From Clostridiales bacterium (GTDB lineage: Bacteria; Bacillota; Clostridia; Christensenellales; Aristaeellaceae): DNA of 64,000 nucleotides. The stretch is taken from positions 1 through 64,000 of the forward strand of contig SFNY01000002.1 of assembly GCA_004554085.1 (NCBI GenBank), written 5' to 3'. Of this stretch, positions 50,767-58,974 are shown piece by piece. The position numbers and the translations under genes are program-made. The notes beneath the pieces are model-generated. The model saw only the letters and a list, made by a program, of their open reading frames with translations, searched no databases and had not been told where the DNA came from. The first letter of the stretch is position 1; the number at the start of each line of letters is the position of its first letter.

Positions 50767-52278
50767 TCAGTCCAGCCAGTCGATGCTCTGGTTCACGTAG
50801 TCGCCGATGTTGAACACCCAGTCGGTCAGGAACTTCTCCCAGCTACCGCCGCTGGTCTCGTCCAGGCAGCGCACCAGATCCATCTCACTCAGCACGTCCG
50901 TCCGAAGGCCAAGTTCGTAGAATGCGCGCAGACCCTCGATCAGCCCGTTGCGCCCCATGGCGGTGCGCAGCTCATGGAACACCGCCGCGCCCCGGTCGCG
51001 CACCACGATGTCGTATTCATTGGAGCTGAACAGCGAAGCGTCGCTGGTGACCACCAGTCCGCCGGGGATGGTGAGCTGCAGCGCGGGAACCACGTTCTTG
51101 TTCAGTGCAGCGAGGTAGGCGCTGTTGCCCTCGCTCTCCTCCAAAAGCAGATAGGCGAGGTATTCGGAGACCGCATCGGACAGCCATGCGTCCGAACCGG
51201 GCCGGGCGTAGGCGGAGAGTCCGAAATACTGTTGGGCAATGGCCGCGCGCAGATCATGCTCCAGCTCGTCGGATTTGAGCGCGTCCTCGCTCAGCCAGAT
51301 GCAGCCGCTGTGCACCACCACCTCCGGTACGACGTCCGCCTGCACGATGTCCAGCTGCTGCACGGGGAAGGGGCCGAACCAATTCTCCAGCGTCCCGATG
51401 GTCTCCTCCGCCAGATCCAGCAGCTTGTCGGCCTTGCCCCGCAGGTTGGTGACGGCGCGAAGTTCCACGCCGGATGCGGTGGTGCGGCTGCTCTCCCGGT
51501 AGCGCAGGCCAAAGTTCAGCGCAAAGTCACGCACGTTTTCCGCCGCAACCGTCCAGCGCGTGACGTGCGTCCCGGTATCCGTCTCCGCTTGCTCCATGCC
51601 GGTGGCGCTGAGCAGGTACAGCTCCGGCAGCGCGATGGTCGCGCTGAAGTCGGCGGCGGGGGAGTGGATCCAGCGGGTGAAGCTGGTGGGGGTGCTGAGC
51701 ATGAACTCGCCGTAGAGGGGATCGACGTAGGCGGGGGCAAAGTAGAAGTCGCTCAGCCGCCAGTCCAGCTCGGATATGCCCATGAAGGCGTGATTCTGCG
51801 TCAGCAGCAGGTAGTAGTTGAAGCTAAACTCGCAGCTCTCGCCGGGCTCCAGGTCGCAGGCCACCCGCAGGTAGATCTCGTCGCTGCCCTGAAAGCCCCA
51901 GTCGGCCGTCTCGCCGTCCACCAGCACGCCCTGCAGGTCGATGCCGCCGGGAAGATAGCCCGCCGGGAAGGCCTCGGCCCACTGCCCGTCGTCGTACATC
52001 AGCGCGCTCTGCCGGCGGAACAGGTTGCCCGGCGCATAGAACACCACCCGATCCAGATGGATGCCGGAGTCGTTCAGATAGACAAGGCGCTGCGACACGC
52101 GCAGCGCTTGTTCTTCTCCGAGGTATTCCATTGTAAGGCTGTACTGATTCCGTTCCGACGGCTCCGCCTCCTCGGCGTAGGCGATGCTGATGACGGCGGA
52201 CACGATGGCGCCGCCGGCCAGCAGGATCGCCAGTGCGATGGCAATGATGCGCACGAGGCGCTGCTGTTTCTTCCTCAT
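50767..52278 (-). CDS. M1-peptidase-like protein with degenerate zinc site
   Basis: This 503-residue protein has a signal anchor (about 8-33) and an outside domain laid out like an M1 metallopeptidase: a beta-rich N-terminal part and a helical catalytic-type part. Where M1 enzymes have HEXXH-18-E, it reads A345-A-I-A-Q349 within AAIAQQYFGLSAYARPG, and D368 at the third ligand place (DAWLSDAVSEYL). The GxMEN substrate motif is not seen either. So zinc binding should be lost and this is a probable pseudo-enzyme, perhaps a binding or sensing protein. It sits last in a minus-strand run with two signal peptidases, which fits an envelope role. Confidence 0.75.
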   Translation of the reverse strand: MRKKQQRLVRIIAIALAILLAGGAIVSAVISIAYAEEAEPSERNQYSLTMEYLGEEQALRVSQRLVYLNDSGIHLDRVVFYAPGNLFRRQSALMYDDGQWAEAFPAGYLPGGIDLQGVLVDGETADWGFQGSDEIYLRVACDLEPGESCEFSFNYYLLLTQNHAFMGISELDWRLSDFYFAPAYVDPLYGEFMLSTPTSFTRWIHSPAADFSATIALPELYLLSATGMEQAETDTGTHVTRWTVAAENVRDFALNFGLRYRESSRTTASGVELRAVTNLRGKADKLLDLAEETIGTLENWFGPFPVQQLDIVQADVVPEVVVHSGCIWLSEDALKSDELEHDLRAAIAQQYFGLSAYARPGSDAWLSDAVSEYLAYLLLEESEGNSAYLAALNKNVVPALQLTIPGGLVVTSDASLFSSNEYDIVVRDRGAAVFHELRTAMGRNGLIEGLRAFYELGLRTDVLSEMDLVRCLDETSGGSWEKFLTDWVFNIGDYVNQSIDWLD

Positions 52279-52293
52279 TCCATGCTCCTTTGC

Positions 52294-53004
52294 TTACTCG
52301 GGAACGCGAATGGAGCTCAGTGGCCATACGACGCACTGCACCTTGCCCACGATCATGTCCTCGGTGATGGGGCCGACGTCGCCGTTGGGGGTGCTGTCGT
52401 TCCAGTCGCGGGAGTCGTGGCTGTTGTAGCGGTTGTCGCCGACCACGAAGTACTCGTTCTCGCCCAGGGTGTAGGCCTCGTAATCGTCCGAGGAGCCCAG
52501 CGGGAAGTAGAGGGAGTAGCGCTCGTCCAGCATCTCGTCCACGGTCACGGTCTCGCCGCTGTCGTCGGTGGTCTGATACACCACGTGGGTCACGCCGCAC
52601 GTGCGGTAGATCGTGTCGCCGGGCACGGCCACGGCGCGCTTGACAAAGTTGGTGATGCCCCGGTTCGGGTAGCGGCAGATCACGATGTCGCCGCGCTCTA
52701 CGCCGTTGAGCCGCACGTCCGGGATGGTGACGAACAGGCGCTCGTTGTTCAGCAGCGTGGAGTACATGGAGTCGCCGTCCACGCGGATGATCTGGAACAG
52801 GAAGCTGCGAATGAAGAACACCACCATCAGCGCTGCGGCCAGGGACACGATCCACTCCCGCAGTTCCTTCTTCCAGCTCTTCTTCGGTTTCCGGGGCGCA
52901 TTTTCCGCCTCGGGAACCGTCTCGTTCACCACTTCCTCCACGGAGGGGCGGGCCTTCTCCGCATCGGCGGACTGTTCCTGCTGGAACTTGTTGTCATCCT
53001 GCAT
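52294..53004 (-). CDS. lepB: Signal peptidase I (first of two)
   Basis: Signal peptidase I removes signal sequences on the outer face of the membrane. The 236-residue protein has a long acidic cytoplasmic tail (about 1-40), one span (about 50-71), the serine nucleophile S79 (GDSMYSTL) and general-base lysine K122 (VKRAVAVPGD), and the GDNRYNSHDSR motif near the end. ATG 53004 is preferred because GAGG lies nine bases before it; ATG 53010 is only three bases from that site. A second, shorter signal peptidase is next upstream. Confidence 0.93.
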   Translation of the reverse strand: MQDDNKFQQEQSADAEKARPSVEEVVNETVPEAENAPRKPKKSWKKELREWIVSLAAALMVVFFIRSFLFQIIRVDGDSMYSTLLNNERLFVTIPDVRLNGVERGDIVICRYPNRGITNFVKRAVAVPGDTIYRTCGVTHVVYQTTDDSGETVTVDEMLDERYSLYFPLGSSDDYEAYTLGENEYFVVGDNRYNSHDSRDWNDSTPNGDVGPITEDMIVGKVQCVVWPLSSIRVPE

Positions 53005-53064
53005 ATCCATGTACCTCGTTTCTCATTCAATCTGATTGATAAACCGGAATTCTCCGGAGGTTTT

Positions 53065-53607
53065 CTATTCAACGCCGTGCAGCGGCCAGACGCACAGCCG
53101 CACGCGCCCGAGGATGTCCTCCGCACCGATGGGCCCCATGTCCGCCGCGCGGCTGTCGTAGCTCTCGCAGCGGTTGTCGCCCAGCACCAGATACTCATTT
53201 TCGCCCAGCGATACGCTGTAATCCTCCGCGATGCTGAACACATAGGGCTCAGGAATCGCCGCGCCGTCGATCCAGGTTTTGCCGTCGCGGAGCTCCACCG
53301 TCTCGCCAGGAAGACCGATCACCCGTTTGACGTAAGTATCCACCCGGCCCGGGAAGCGGCACTCCACCACGTCGCCGCGCACAGGCCTTGCGCCGAAGCG
53401 GTAGTCGAAGCTGGTGACCAGCGCGATCTCGCCGCTGCAAAGGGTATCCTGCATGGAGCCGCCCTCGATGCGCACCAGATGGAACACGAACAGCCGCAGC
53501 AGCACGCAGACCAGCGCAACGGCGGCAATCCATACCACAGCCCGCAGCGGATTCCTTCGCATCAGGCGCGACGTGCGCTTTCTCCGGCGCACGGTGCGTG
53601 CGCTCAT
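53065..53607 (-). CDS. lepB: Signal peptidase I (second copy)
   Basis: This shorter 180-residue signal peptidase has a basic start, one span (about 22-44), S51 (GGSMQDTL), K94 (VKRVIGLPGE) and the GDNRCESYDSR motif. It overlaps DUF951 by four bases and precedes the longer copy. Two unequal signal peptidases side by side suggest division of labour, for instance different substrates; this is inference. Confidence 0.92.
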   Translation of the reverse strand: MSARTVRRRKRTSRLMRRNPLRAVVWIAAVALVCVLLRLFVFHLVRIEGGSMQDTLCSGEIALVTSFDYRFGARPVRGDVVECRFPGRVDTYVKRVIGLPGETVELRDGKTWIDGAAIPEPYVFSIAEDYSVSLGENEYLVLGDNRCESYDSRAADMGPIGAEDILGRVRLCVWPLHGVE

Positions 53608-53801
53608 GCCTCGGCTTCGGCGGCGGATTCCACGATCTTCTTCATCCGCTTTTCAAAGGTGGGGCGATCCAGCATCACGATGCGGCTGCACTTCTCGCAC
53701 CTCATCTTCACGTCCGCGCCCACGTAGGTGATTCGCCACAGGTCGTTTCCGCAGGGATGCGCCTTGCGCATCTTCACCAGGTCGCCGATGTTGAGCAGCA
53801 T
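53604..53801 (-). CDS. DUF951 family protein
   Basis: This 65-residue protein matches the small DUF951 family of Firmicutes: LNIGDLVKMRKAHPCGN, WRITYVGADVKMRCEKC and SRIVMLDRPTFEKR. Three cysteines (HPCG and RCEKC) may bind a metal. Function unknown. GGGAGGGA ribosome site; first gene of the signal peptidase run, to which it is coupled by a four-base overlap. A TATAAT-like -10 on the minus strand lies about 30 bp upstream, with no good -35. Confidence 0.85.
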   Translation of the reverse strand: MLLNIGDLVKMRKAHPCGNDLWRITYVGADVKMRCEKCSRIVMLDRPTFEKRMKKIVESAAEAEA

Positions 53802-53859
53802 GGAATCCCTCCCTCATGGTATCGCTTCATTATATCGCCACAATGTTAAATTACGTGGT

Positions 53860-55101
53860 CTATTCGGGATCGATTTCGTAGCAGAAGCTGCGCCCGGTGA
53901 CGTCGCTGACGCACAGGGCGAGCTGGCCCGAGTACACCGGCGCGTCCAGAGCCTCCCGCAGGGCGGGATTGCGCTTGGTGCGCACGGATTCGGCCATGGC
54001 CACATATTCGCCGTCGCGCAGGTAGCCCACCGACCAGGCGTCCACGCCGTCCAGACCGGTCAGCGTCCGATCCAGCAGCCCATCCTCAAACTCGAAGCGC
54101 TCCAGCGTCACGTGGTAGAAGCCAACGCCGGGGCTTGCGGAGGCACGGCAGAAGGGATTGCCCGCAAAGGGCGGGTACTCCAGCGCGTACTCCGAACCGA
54201 ACAGGCGGCGGCGCGCGATGTTCAGCGTCAGCGGGCAGCGGTCGATGCCGATGAAGTTGCGCCCGCAGCGCCGCGCGGCCTCCAGCGTGGTGCTGCTCCC
54301 GGCGAAGGGATCCAGCACCGTCTCGCCCGCGCGGGAGCCGCACTTCACGATGCGCTCCAGCAGCGAAAGCGGCTTCTGGGTGTCGTAGCCGGTGCGCTCC
54401 GGGTCCTTCTGCTGCAGATGGGAGAGGTCGCTCCACACGTCGGTGGGGGCTACCGGATCGTCGTCGTAGTAGGTGTACACGCGGCCATTCGTGCGGATGG
54501 AGCGGTACACCCTGCCGTCGGGATCCACGTGCCTGCGCATGTGGTTGCTGCGCGGCTCCGTTGGCGGAGCCATGACCTCCTCCACGTTGAAGTCGTACTG
54601 CGCAGACTTGCGGTAGAACAGGATCACGTCGTGCTTGCGGCTGAAGTGCTTCAGCGACCGCCCGCCGGACTGGTACACCCAGATGATCTCGTTGAGGAAG
54701 TTGTCCTCGCCGAAGATCTCGTCCATGATGAGCCGCAGGTAGGGGTGGGTGCGGTAGTCGATGTGCAGAAAGAGCATGCCGTCGCTGCGCAGCAGAGCGT
54801 GGCAGCGCACGAGCACCGCGCGCATCATCTCAAGAAACGCATCCCGGCTCATGGAATCGGAGAAGGTCTCCATCTCAAGCGTCCCACGGCCCGCCTTCCA
54901 GTCCGCCTCGCCCACGCGCACGCGCATCGTGAAGCGCTCGCCCGTCTGGAACGGCGGATCCAGATAGATCAGTTTGATCTGTTCCTCCTGCGTCTCAAGC
55001 AGCGCATCCAGACCCTCAATCGCGTCGCAGAGCACAAAGCGGCCCCTTGAACCGTTCCCCTCGTGCATCTCGCGCGCCACGGCAATTTTTCTCGGCTCCA
55101 T
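53860..55101 (-). CDS. Orphan site-specific DNA methyltransferase (N4/N6, beta class)
   Basis: This 413-residue DNA methyltransferase has the catalytic motif DPPF at D48 (IYLDPPFQTGERF) before the SAM motif DPFAGSS at D264, the order of the beta class, and TGYDTQKPLSLLERI before motif I. The DPPF tetrad points to N6-adenine or N4-cytosine. The recognition part would be about 65-235. No restriction gene is near and its own promoter is good, so it looks like a solitary, perhaps regulatory methylase. Recognition site unknown. GGAGGGTG ribosome site. Confidence 0.87.
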   Translation of the reverse strand: MEPRKIAVAREMHEGNGSRGRFVLCDAIEGLDALLETQEEQIKLIYLDPPFQTGERFTMRVRVGEADWKAGRGTLEMETFSDSMSRDAFLEMMRAVLVRCHALLRSDGMLFLHIDYRTHPYLRLIMDEIFGEDNFLNEIIWVYQSGGRSLKHFSRKHDVILFYRKSAQYDFNVEEVMAPPTEPRSNHMRRHVDPDGRVYRSIRTNGRVYTYYDDDPVAPTDVWSDLSHLQQKDPERTGYDTQKPLSLLERIVKCGSRAGETVLDPFAGSSTTLEAARRCGRNFIGIDRCPLTLNIARRRLFGSEYALEYPPFAGNPFCRASASPGVGFYHVTLERFEFEDGLLDRTLTGLDGVDAWSVGYLRDGEYVAMAESVRTKRNPALREALDAPVYSGQLALCVSDVTGRSFCYEIDPE

Positions 55102-55131
55102 TCGGCACCCTCCATTTGAATCTGTTCCATA

Positions 55132-55160
55132 ATTATAGCATCAAAGCGCCGCGTTCACAA
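55132..55160 (-). promoter_or_regulatory. Promoter of the DNA methyltransferase
   Basis: Minus strand TTGTGA (55155-55160), 17-bp spacer, TATAAT (55132-55137) with extended TGC. Confidence 0.75.
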
Positions 55161-55198
55161 GGCCCATTTGCGCCTGTGCGATTTAATCCGGCGTTCGA

Positions 55199-55226
55199 TT
55201 GCAATTTTGCCGCGCTGTGCTATAAT
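55199..55226 (+). promoter_or_regulatory. dinB promoter
   Basis: TTGCAA (55199-55204), 16-bp spacer, TATAAT (55221-55226) with extended TGC. The SOS box follows the -10 directly. Confidence 0.75.
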
Positions 55227-55234
55227 GTATATAT

Positions 55235-55248
55235 CGAACATGTGTTCG
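55235..55248. promoter_or_regulatory. LexA operator (SOS box) of dinB
   Basis: CGAACATGTGTTCG, a perfect palindrome and full match to CGAACRNRYGTTYG, positioned around the transcription start so that LexA would block initiation. Confidence 0.92.
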
Positions 55249-55278
55249 TATCTTGAAATAGAGGCAGGTGAGGTAGCC

Positions 55279-56505
55279 GTGCGAACCATACTGCACAGCG
55301 ATCTGAACAACTTTTACGCCAGCGTGGAGTGCGTGTACAATCCCGAATTGCGGAAGGTGCCGCTGGCGGTGTGCGGCGACCCGGAGGCGCGCCACGGCAT
55401 CGTGCTGGCGAAGAACGACCTGGCCAAGCGCATGGGCGTGAAGACGGGCGAGGCCATCTGGCAGGCGCGGCAGAAGTGCCCGAATCTGCAGGTCGCGCCG
55501 CCGAACTTCAAGCGCTACATGCGCTTTGCGAAGATGATGCGTCAGATCTACGCCGATTACACCGGCCACATCGAGCCCTTCGGCCTGGACGAAGCATGGC
55601 TGGACGTGACGGGCCATGCAAAGAGCGGCGAGGAGATCGCAAACGAGCTGCGTTTTCGGGCGAAGGAGGAGCTGGGGCTGACGGTGTCGGTGGGGGTATC
55701 GTTCAACAAGATATTCGCCAAGCTGGGCTCGGACATGAAGAAGCCGGACGCGACCACGCTGATCACGCCGGAGAACTTCCGCCAGAAGGTGTGGCCGCTT
55801 CCGGTGGAGGAGCTGCTGTTCGTTGGCCCGGCCACGAAGCGCAAGCTGAACAGCCGCAACATCCGCACGATTGGTGATCTGGCCAACTGCGATCCGAGCG
55901 CGCTGCGCAGCGCCCTGGGCAGGAACGGCGAGATGATCTGGAACTTCGCCCGGGGCAACGACTGCTCGTCGGTGATGGCGGTGGACGAGGCGGCGGCGGT
56001 GAAGTCGGTGGGCAATAGCACCACCGCGCCCCGGGATCTGGTGAACGAGCGCGACGTGCATCTGGTGCTGCTGTTGCTCTCGGAGAGCGTGGCGGAGCGG
56101 CTGCGGGTGCAGAACCTGCGGGGCAGCGTGATTACGCTGTACGTGCGCGACTGTGAACTGCACAGCCTGTCCTGCCAGCGAAAGATCTCCGCCCCCACGG
56201 CGCTCTCGCGGGACATCGCGGCGCATGCCCAGGCGCTGTTCCGGGAACGCTACCGCTGGGAGAGGCCCATCCGCAGCCTGGGTGTCAGCGTGTCCGCGCT
56301 GGAGATACAGGGTGGAAATCAGCAGCTGTGCATGTTCCCGGATGCAAACCGGCAGCGCTATGAGATGGAGGACGCGGTGCGGGACATCCGCCGCCGCTTC
56401 GGCCACGGCAGCATCGGCCGGGCGAGCCTGCTGGCGGACGCAGGGCTCAACGCAATCAATCCCCGGGACGATCACGTGATTTACCCCGTGGGCTGGAGAG
56501 GATGA
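55279..56505 (+). CDS. dinB: Y-family translesion DNA polymerase (DinB/Pol IV type)
   Basis: This error-prone polymerase copies past damaged bases. The 408-residue protein has the Y-family palm residues (HSDLNNFYASVE near the start, LDEAWLDVT with the catalytic Asp-Glu pair), VSVGVSFNKIFAKLGSDMKKP (split near 140), the helix-hairpin-helix region at VGPATKRKLNSRNIRTIGDLA, and a little-finger domain ending with QLCMFP, close to a beta-clamp binding peptide. The GTG at 55279 follows AGGTGAGG by five bases; earlier in-frame codons overlap the promoter and SOS box. LexA control is explicit. Two small DNA-linked genes follow. Confidence 0.94.
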   Translation: MRTILHSDLNNFYASVECVYNPELRKVPLAVCGDPEARHGIVLAKNDLAKRMGVKTGEAIWQARQKCPNLQVAPPNFKRYMRFAKMMRQIYADYTGHIEPFGLDEAWLDVTGHAKSGEEIANELRFRAKEELGLTVSVGVSFNKIFAKLGSDMKKPDATTLITPENFRQKVWPLPVEELLFVGPATKRKLNSRNIRTIGDLANCDPSALRSALGRNGEMIWNFARGNDCSSVMAVDEAAAVKSVGNSTTAPRDLVNERDVHLVLLLLSESVAERLRVQNLRGSVITLYVRDCELHSLSCQRKISAPTALSRDIAAHAQALFRERYRWERPIRSLGVSVSALEIQGGNQQLCMFPDANRQRYEMEDAVRDIRRRFGHGSIGRASLLADAGLNAINPRDDHVIYPVGWRG

Positions 56506-56511
56506 TGGAGC

Positions 56512-56751
56512 ATGGCGCGAAGGGCGTATGTGAAGGTGATCGCCCGCCACGACGAGCAGGGCAAGGTGCGTCCGCTGGAGGTGGAATGGGAGGACGGGCG
56601 GCGCTTCGAGGTGGATAAGCTGCTGGACGTGCGGCGCGCGGCGGCGCTGAAGGCCGGCGGCCAGGGCATGCGCTACACCGTGCGCATACTGGGCAGGGAG
56701 ACCTATCTGTTCGAGGACGAGGGCCGCTGGTTCGTGGAGGCGAAGGAATGA
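56512..56751 (+). CDS. 79-residue protein of unknown function, dinB partner
   Basis: This small basic protein (YVKVIARHDEQGKVRPL, WEDGRRFEVDKLLDVRRAA, MRYTVRILGRETYLFEDEGRWFVE) has alternating strands that look like a small beta barrel. I believe similar short ORFs occur after dinB in other Clostridia, but I know no assigned function. It starts six bases after the dinB stop with GGAG sites overlapping the dinB end, so it must be SOS-induced with it. Confidence 0.75.
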   Translation: MARRAYVKVIARHDEQGKVRPLEVEWEDGRRFEVDKLLDVRRAAALKAGGQGMRYTVRILGRETYLFEDEGRWFVEAKE

Positions 56752-56814
56752 AGGGGAGGCGGAATGCATAGAATATATAGGAAAAACGCATTCTGATCAA
56801 CCAGAGGTGATACG

Positions 56815-57507
56815 ATGGAAAATCCCAACAATCGAATTGTGGCCGCAGGTCGCCTGGAGGACAAGCTGGAGCTGAGTCACGAGGTCATGAACGAACCCTT
56901 CTACACCGGTACGCTGCTGGTGAAGCGGCTCTCCGGCGCAGTGGACCGCCTGCCGGTCACGATTCCCGGCAAGTTGCTGGCGGTGACGGAGCTCGACCGC
57001 GACCACCTGATGCTGATGACCGGCCAGGTACGCTCCTACAACAAGGTGGTGGAGGGAAGCGGACGGCTGATGGTCACACTGTTCGTGCAGAGCATGACGG
57101 AGACCCAGGAAAACGACACCATGAACAAGGTCACCCTGGTGGGCGTGTTGTGCAAGCCACCGATCTATCGCTCCACGCCCTTCGGACGGGAGATTTGCGA
57201 CATGATGCTGGCGGTCAACCGCGCCTTTGGCAAGAGCGATTACATTCCCTGCATCGCCTGGGGCCGCAACGCCCAGTACGCCTCCCGCTTTCAGGTGGGC
57301 GACCGCATCCGGCTCACTGGACGGCTGCAATCCAGGGAATACCAAAAGCTGATGGAAAACGGCGAGTACATGACCCGCAACGCCTACGAGGTTTCCGCCT
57401 TCACGCTGGAAGCGGCGAACGATCTGGAGCCGGAGTTTCATGCCCAGCCCTACCCGCACGCCGTCGCACCGGTCGAGCATGCCGGAAGCAGGCTTCCGCC
57501 GAACTGA
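56815..57507 (+). CDS. Double OB-fold single-stranded-DNA-binding-like protein
   Basis: This 230-residue protein has two OB-like halves: about 1-100 (diverged, NNRIVAAGRLEDKLELSHEV) and about 103-205, which matches the SSB/PriB form (MNKVTLVGVLCKPPIYRSTPFGREICDM split near 115, IPCIAWGRNAQYASRFQVGDRIRLTGRL). The end is unstructured and lacks the acidic DDDIPF tip of replicative SSB. Likely binds single-stranded DNA in repair or stress. AGAGGTGAT ribosome site. Lying 63 bp after the dinB partner with no terminator between, it may belong to the SOS unit. Confidence 0.75.
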   Translation: MENPNNRIVAAGRLEDKLELSHEVMNEPFYTGTLLVKRLSGAVDRLPVTIPGKLLAVTELDRDHLMLMTGQVRSYNKVVEGSGRLMVTLFVQSMTETQENDTMNKVTLVGVLCKPPIYRSTPFGREICDMMLAVNRAFGKSDYIPCIAWGRNAQYASRFQVGDRIRLTGRLQSREYQKLMENGEYMTRNAYEVSAFTLEAANDLEPEFHAQPYPHAVAPVEHAGSRLPPN

Positions 57508-57524
57508 ATAAGAACGCGATGCTG

Positions 57525-57562
57525 AATGCGCCGGAGCCCGGATACGGACTCCGGCGCATTTT
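57525..57562 (+). terminator. Terminator of the dinB unit
   Basis: AATGCGCCGGAG / CTCCGGCGCATT arms with a 12-base loop and TTTT directly at the end, 17 bp after the OB-fold gene. Confidence 0.8.
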
Positions 57563-57689
57563 GCTGCTGGAAACACGGGGAAGGAGGGACGCAGAGCAAA
57601 CTGCCCAAAGCGCAGAGTTAAATTTTTGGTATTTGACGGAATATAGAAGGAAATCGCTGTAAGGACTCCGAATTTGTAGTTGGGCAGAA

Positions 57690-57717
57690 TTGCTAAGAAA
57701 GCGCTAAAAATTATATT
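57690..57717 (+). promoter_or_regulatory. ATP synthase operon promoter
   Basis: TTGCTA (57690-57695), 16-bp spacer, TATATT (57712-57717), 28 bp before the atpI start. The preceding 57563-57689 shows nothing notable. Confidence 0.55.
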
Positions 57718-57745
57718 TATGGAGAATTGCCGAAAGGATGAAAAC

Positions 57746-58189
57746 ATGAAGCCGCAGGAGGCAGTTGTAAAGGAAACCGGGCACATCGCCATCGGGACGC
57801 TGATATTGACGGCGGTGATGCTGGTCGTGTTCGCCATCATCGGCCGCTTCAGCCTGAACGTGCTGTTTGGCGGGCTGTATGGCAGCGCGCTGGCCGTGGC
57901 AAACTTCTTTTTTCTGGGGCTGACCGTGCAGCGCGTCGCCGAGAGCGCACCGAAGCTGCAGGGTGAGGAAGCGGATCCGGACGCGGTGAAGCTTGCCAAG
58001 CTCAAGATGCGTCAGAGCTACATGCTGCGCATGCTGCTGGGCATTGGACTGCTGATTCTGGCCCTGGCCGTGCTGAAATTGAACTGGATCGCCTGCGTGT
58101 GCCCGCTGATCTTCCCCCGGATCACCATTTCCGCGATGGATGTGTTCAAGCGGGTGCGCAGCGTAAAGGGAAGTGGAGAAATCAAATGA
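57746..58189 (+). CDS. atpI: ATP synthase-associated protein AtpI-like
   Basis: This 147-residue membrane protein has four predicted spans (about 16-36, 40-60, 95-112, 115-133) and resembles the ATP synthase I/AtpI group that helps assemble the c ring or bind magnesium. Sequence signals are weak, so the call leans on the position at the head of the atp operon. ATG 57746 follows AAAGGA. The stop overlaps atpB by four bases. Confidence 0.75.
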   Translation: MKPQEAVVKETGHIAIGTLILTAVMLVVFAIIGRFSLNVLFGGLYGSALAVANFFFLGLTVQRVAESAPKLQGEEADPDAVKLAKLKMRQSYMLRMLLGIGLLILALAVLKLNWIACVCPLIFPRITISAMDVFKRVRSVKGSGEIK

Positions 58190-58932
58190 ATCTTGAAGTT
58201 ACAGGCGCAAAAGTTTTGTTCAAAATCCCGATCTTCGGGGGAATTCCGATCACGGAGACCATCGTCAACACCTGGATCGTGATGGCGCTGATCGTGGGTC
58301 TGTGCCTCTTCCTGACCCACGGCATGCAGGTGCACGCGCGCACGAAGCGCCAGGTGGTGGCCGAATACCTGGTAGGTATGGTCAGGAACATGGTGAAGAA
58401 CAATATGGGCGAGCGCTTCATGCAGTACGTGCCGTTTATCGGCGCGCTGTTCTCGCTGGCCATGCTCTCGAGCCTCATCAGCATGGTGGGCATGTTCTCA
58501 CCCACGGGCGACCTGTCCACCTGCGTGGGCTGGGCGCTGCTGGTGTTCGTGGTGATCACCTACTACAAGATCAAGACCCAGCACATCGGCGGCTACCTCA
58601 AGGGCTTCACCCAGCCAGTGTTCATCATGACGCCCCTCAACATGATCAGCGAGGTGGCCACGCCCATCTCCATGGCCTTCCGTCTCTTCGGCAACATCGC
58701 CTCCGGCTCGGTGGTGACGCTGCTGCTCTACGGCGGCCTGGCGGCGCTGTCCGCGGGCATCCTGGGGCTGATTCCCGGCGCAGTGGGCGAGGTGCTCAGC
58801 ATGATTCCCATCTTCCAGCTGGGCATTCCGGCGATCCTGTCGATCTACTTCGACCTCTTCACCAGCGTACTTCAGGCATTCATCTTCTGCATGCTCACGA
58901 TGATGTACATCAAGCTTGCATGCGAGGAATAA
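58186..58932 (+). CDS. atpB: F0F1 ATP synthase subunit a
   Basis: Subunit a is the stator half of the ion channel. The 248-residue protein has the family's five or six spans and the essential arginine R166 in ISMAFRLFGNIASG; GGYLKGF and the PLNMISEVATPIS block are also typical, as is IFCMLTMMYIKLA at the end. ATGA overlap with atpI. With the c subunit below it decides whether protons or sodium pass. Confidence 0.94.
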   Translation: MNLEVTGAKVLFKIPIFGGIPITETIVNTWIVMALIVGLCLFLTHGMQVHARTKRQVVAEYLVGMVRNMVKNNMGERFMQYVPFIGALFSLAMLSSLISMVGMFSPTGDLSTCVGWALLVFVVITYYKIKTQHIGGYLKGFTQPVFIMTPLNMISEVATPISMAFRLFGNIASGSVVTLLLYGGLAALSAGILGLIPGAVGEVLSMIPIFQLGIPAILSIYFDLFTSVLQAFIFCMLTMMYIKLACEE

Positions 58933-58974
58933 TGACATAAACAACAATTGACAACAAAGTAGGAGGAAACAAAC

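Noticed and set aside
50701..53727. 1008-residue plus-strand ORF
   Set aside because: Shadow of the M1-like and signal peptidase genes; it would also begin within a strong terminator.
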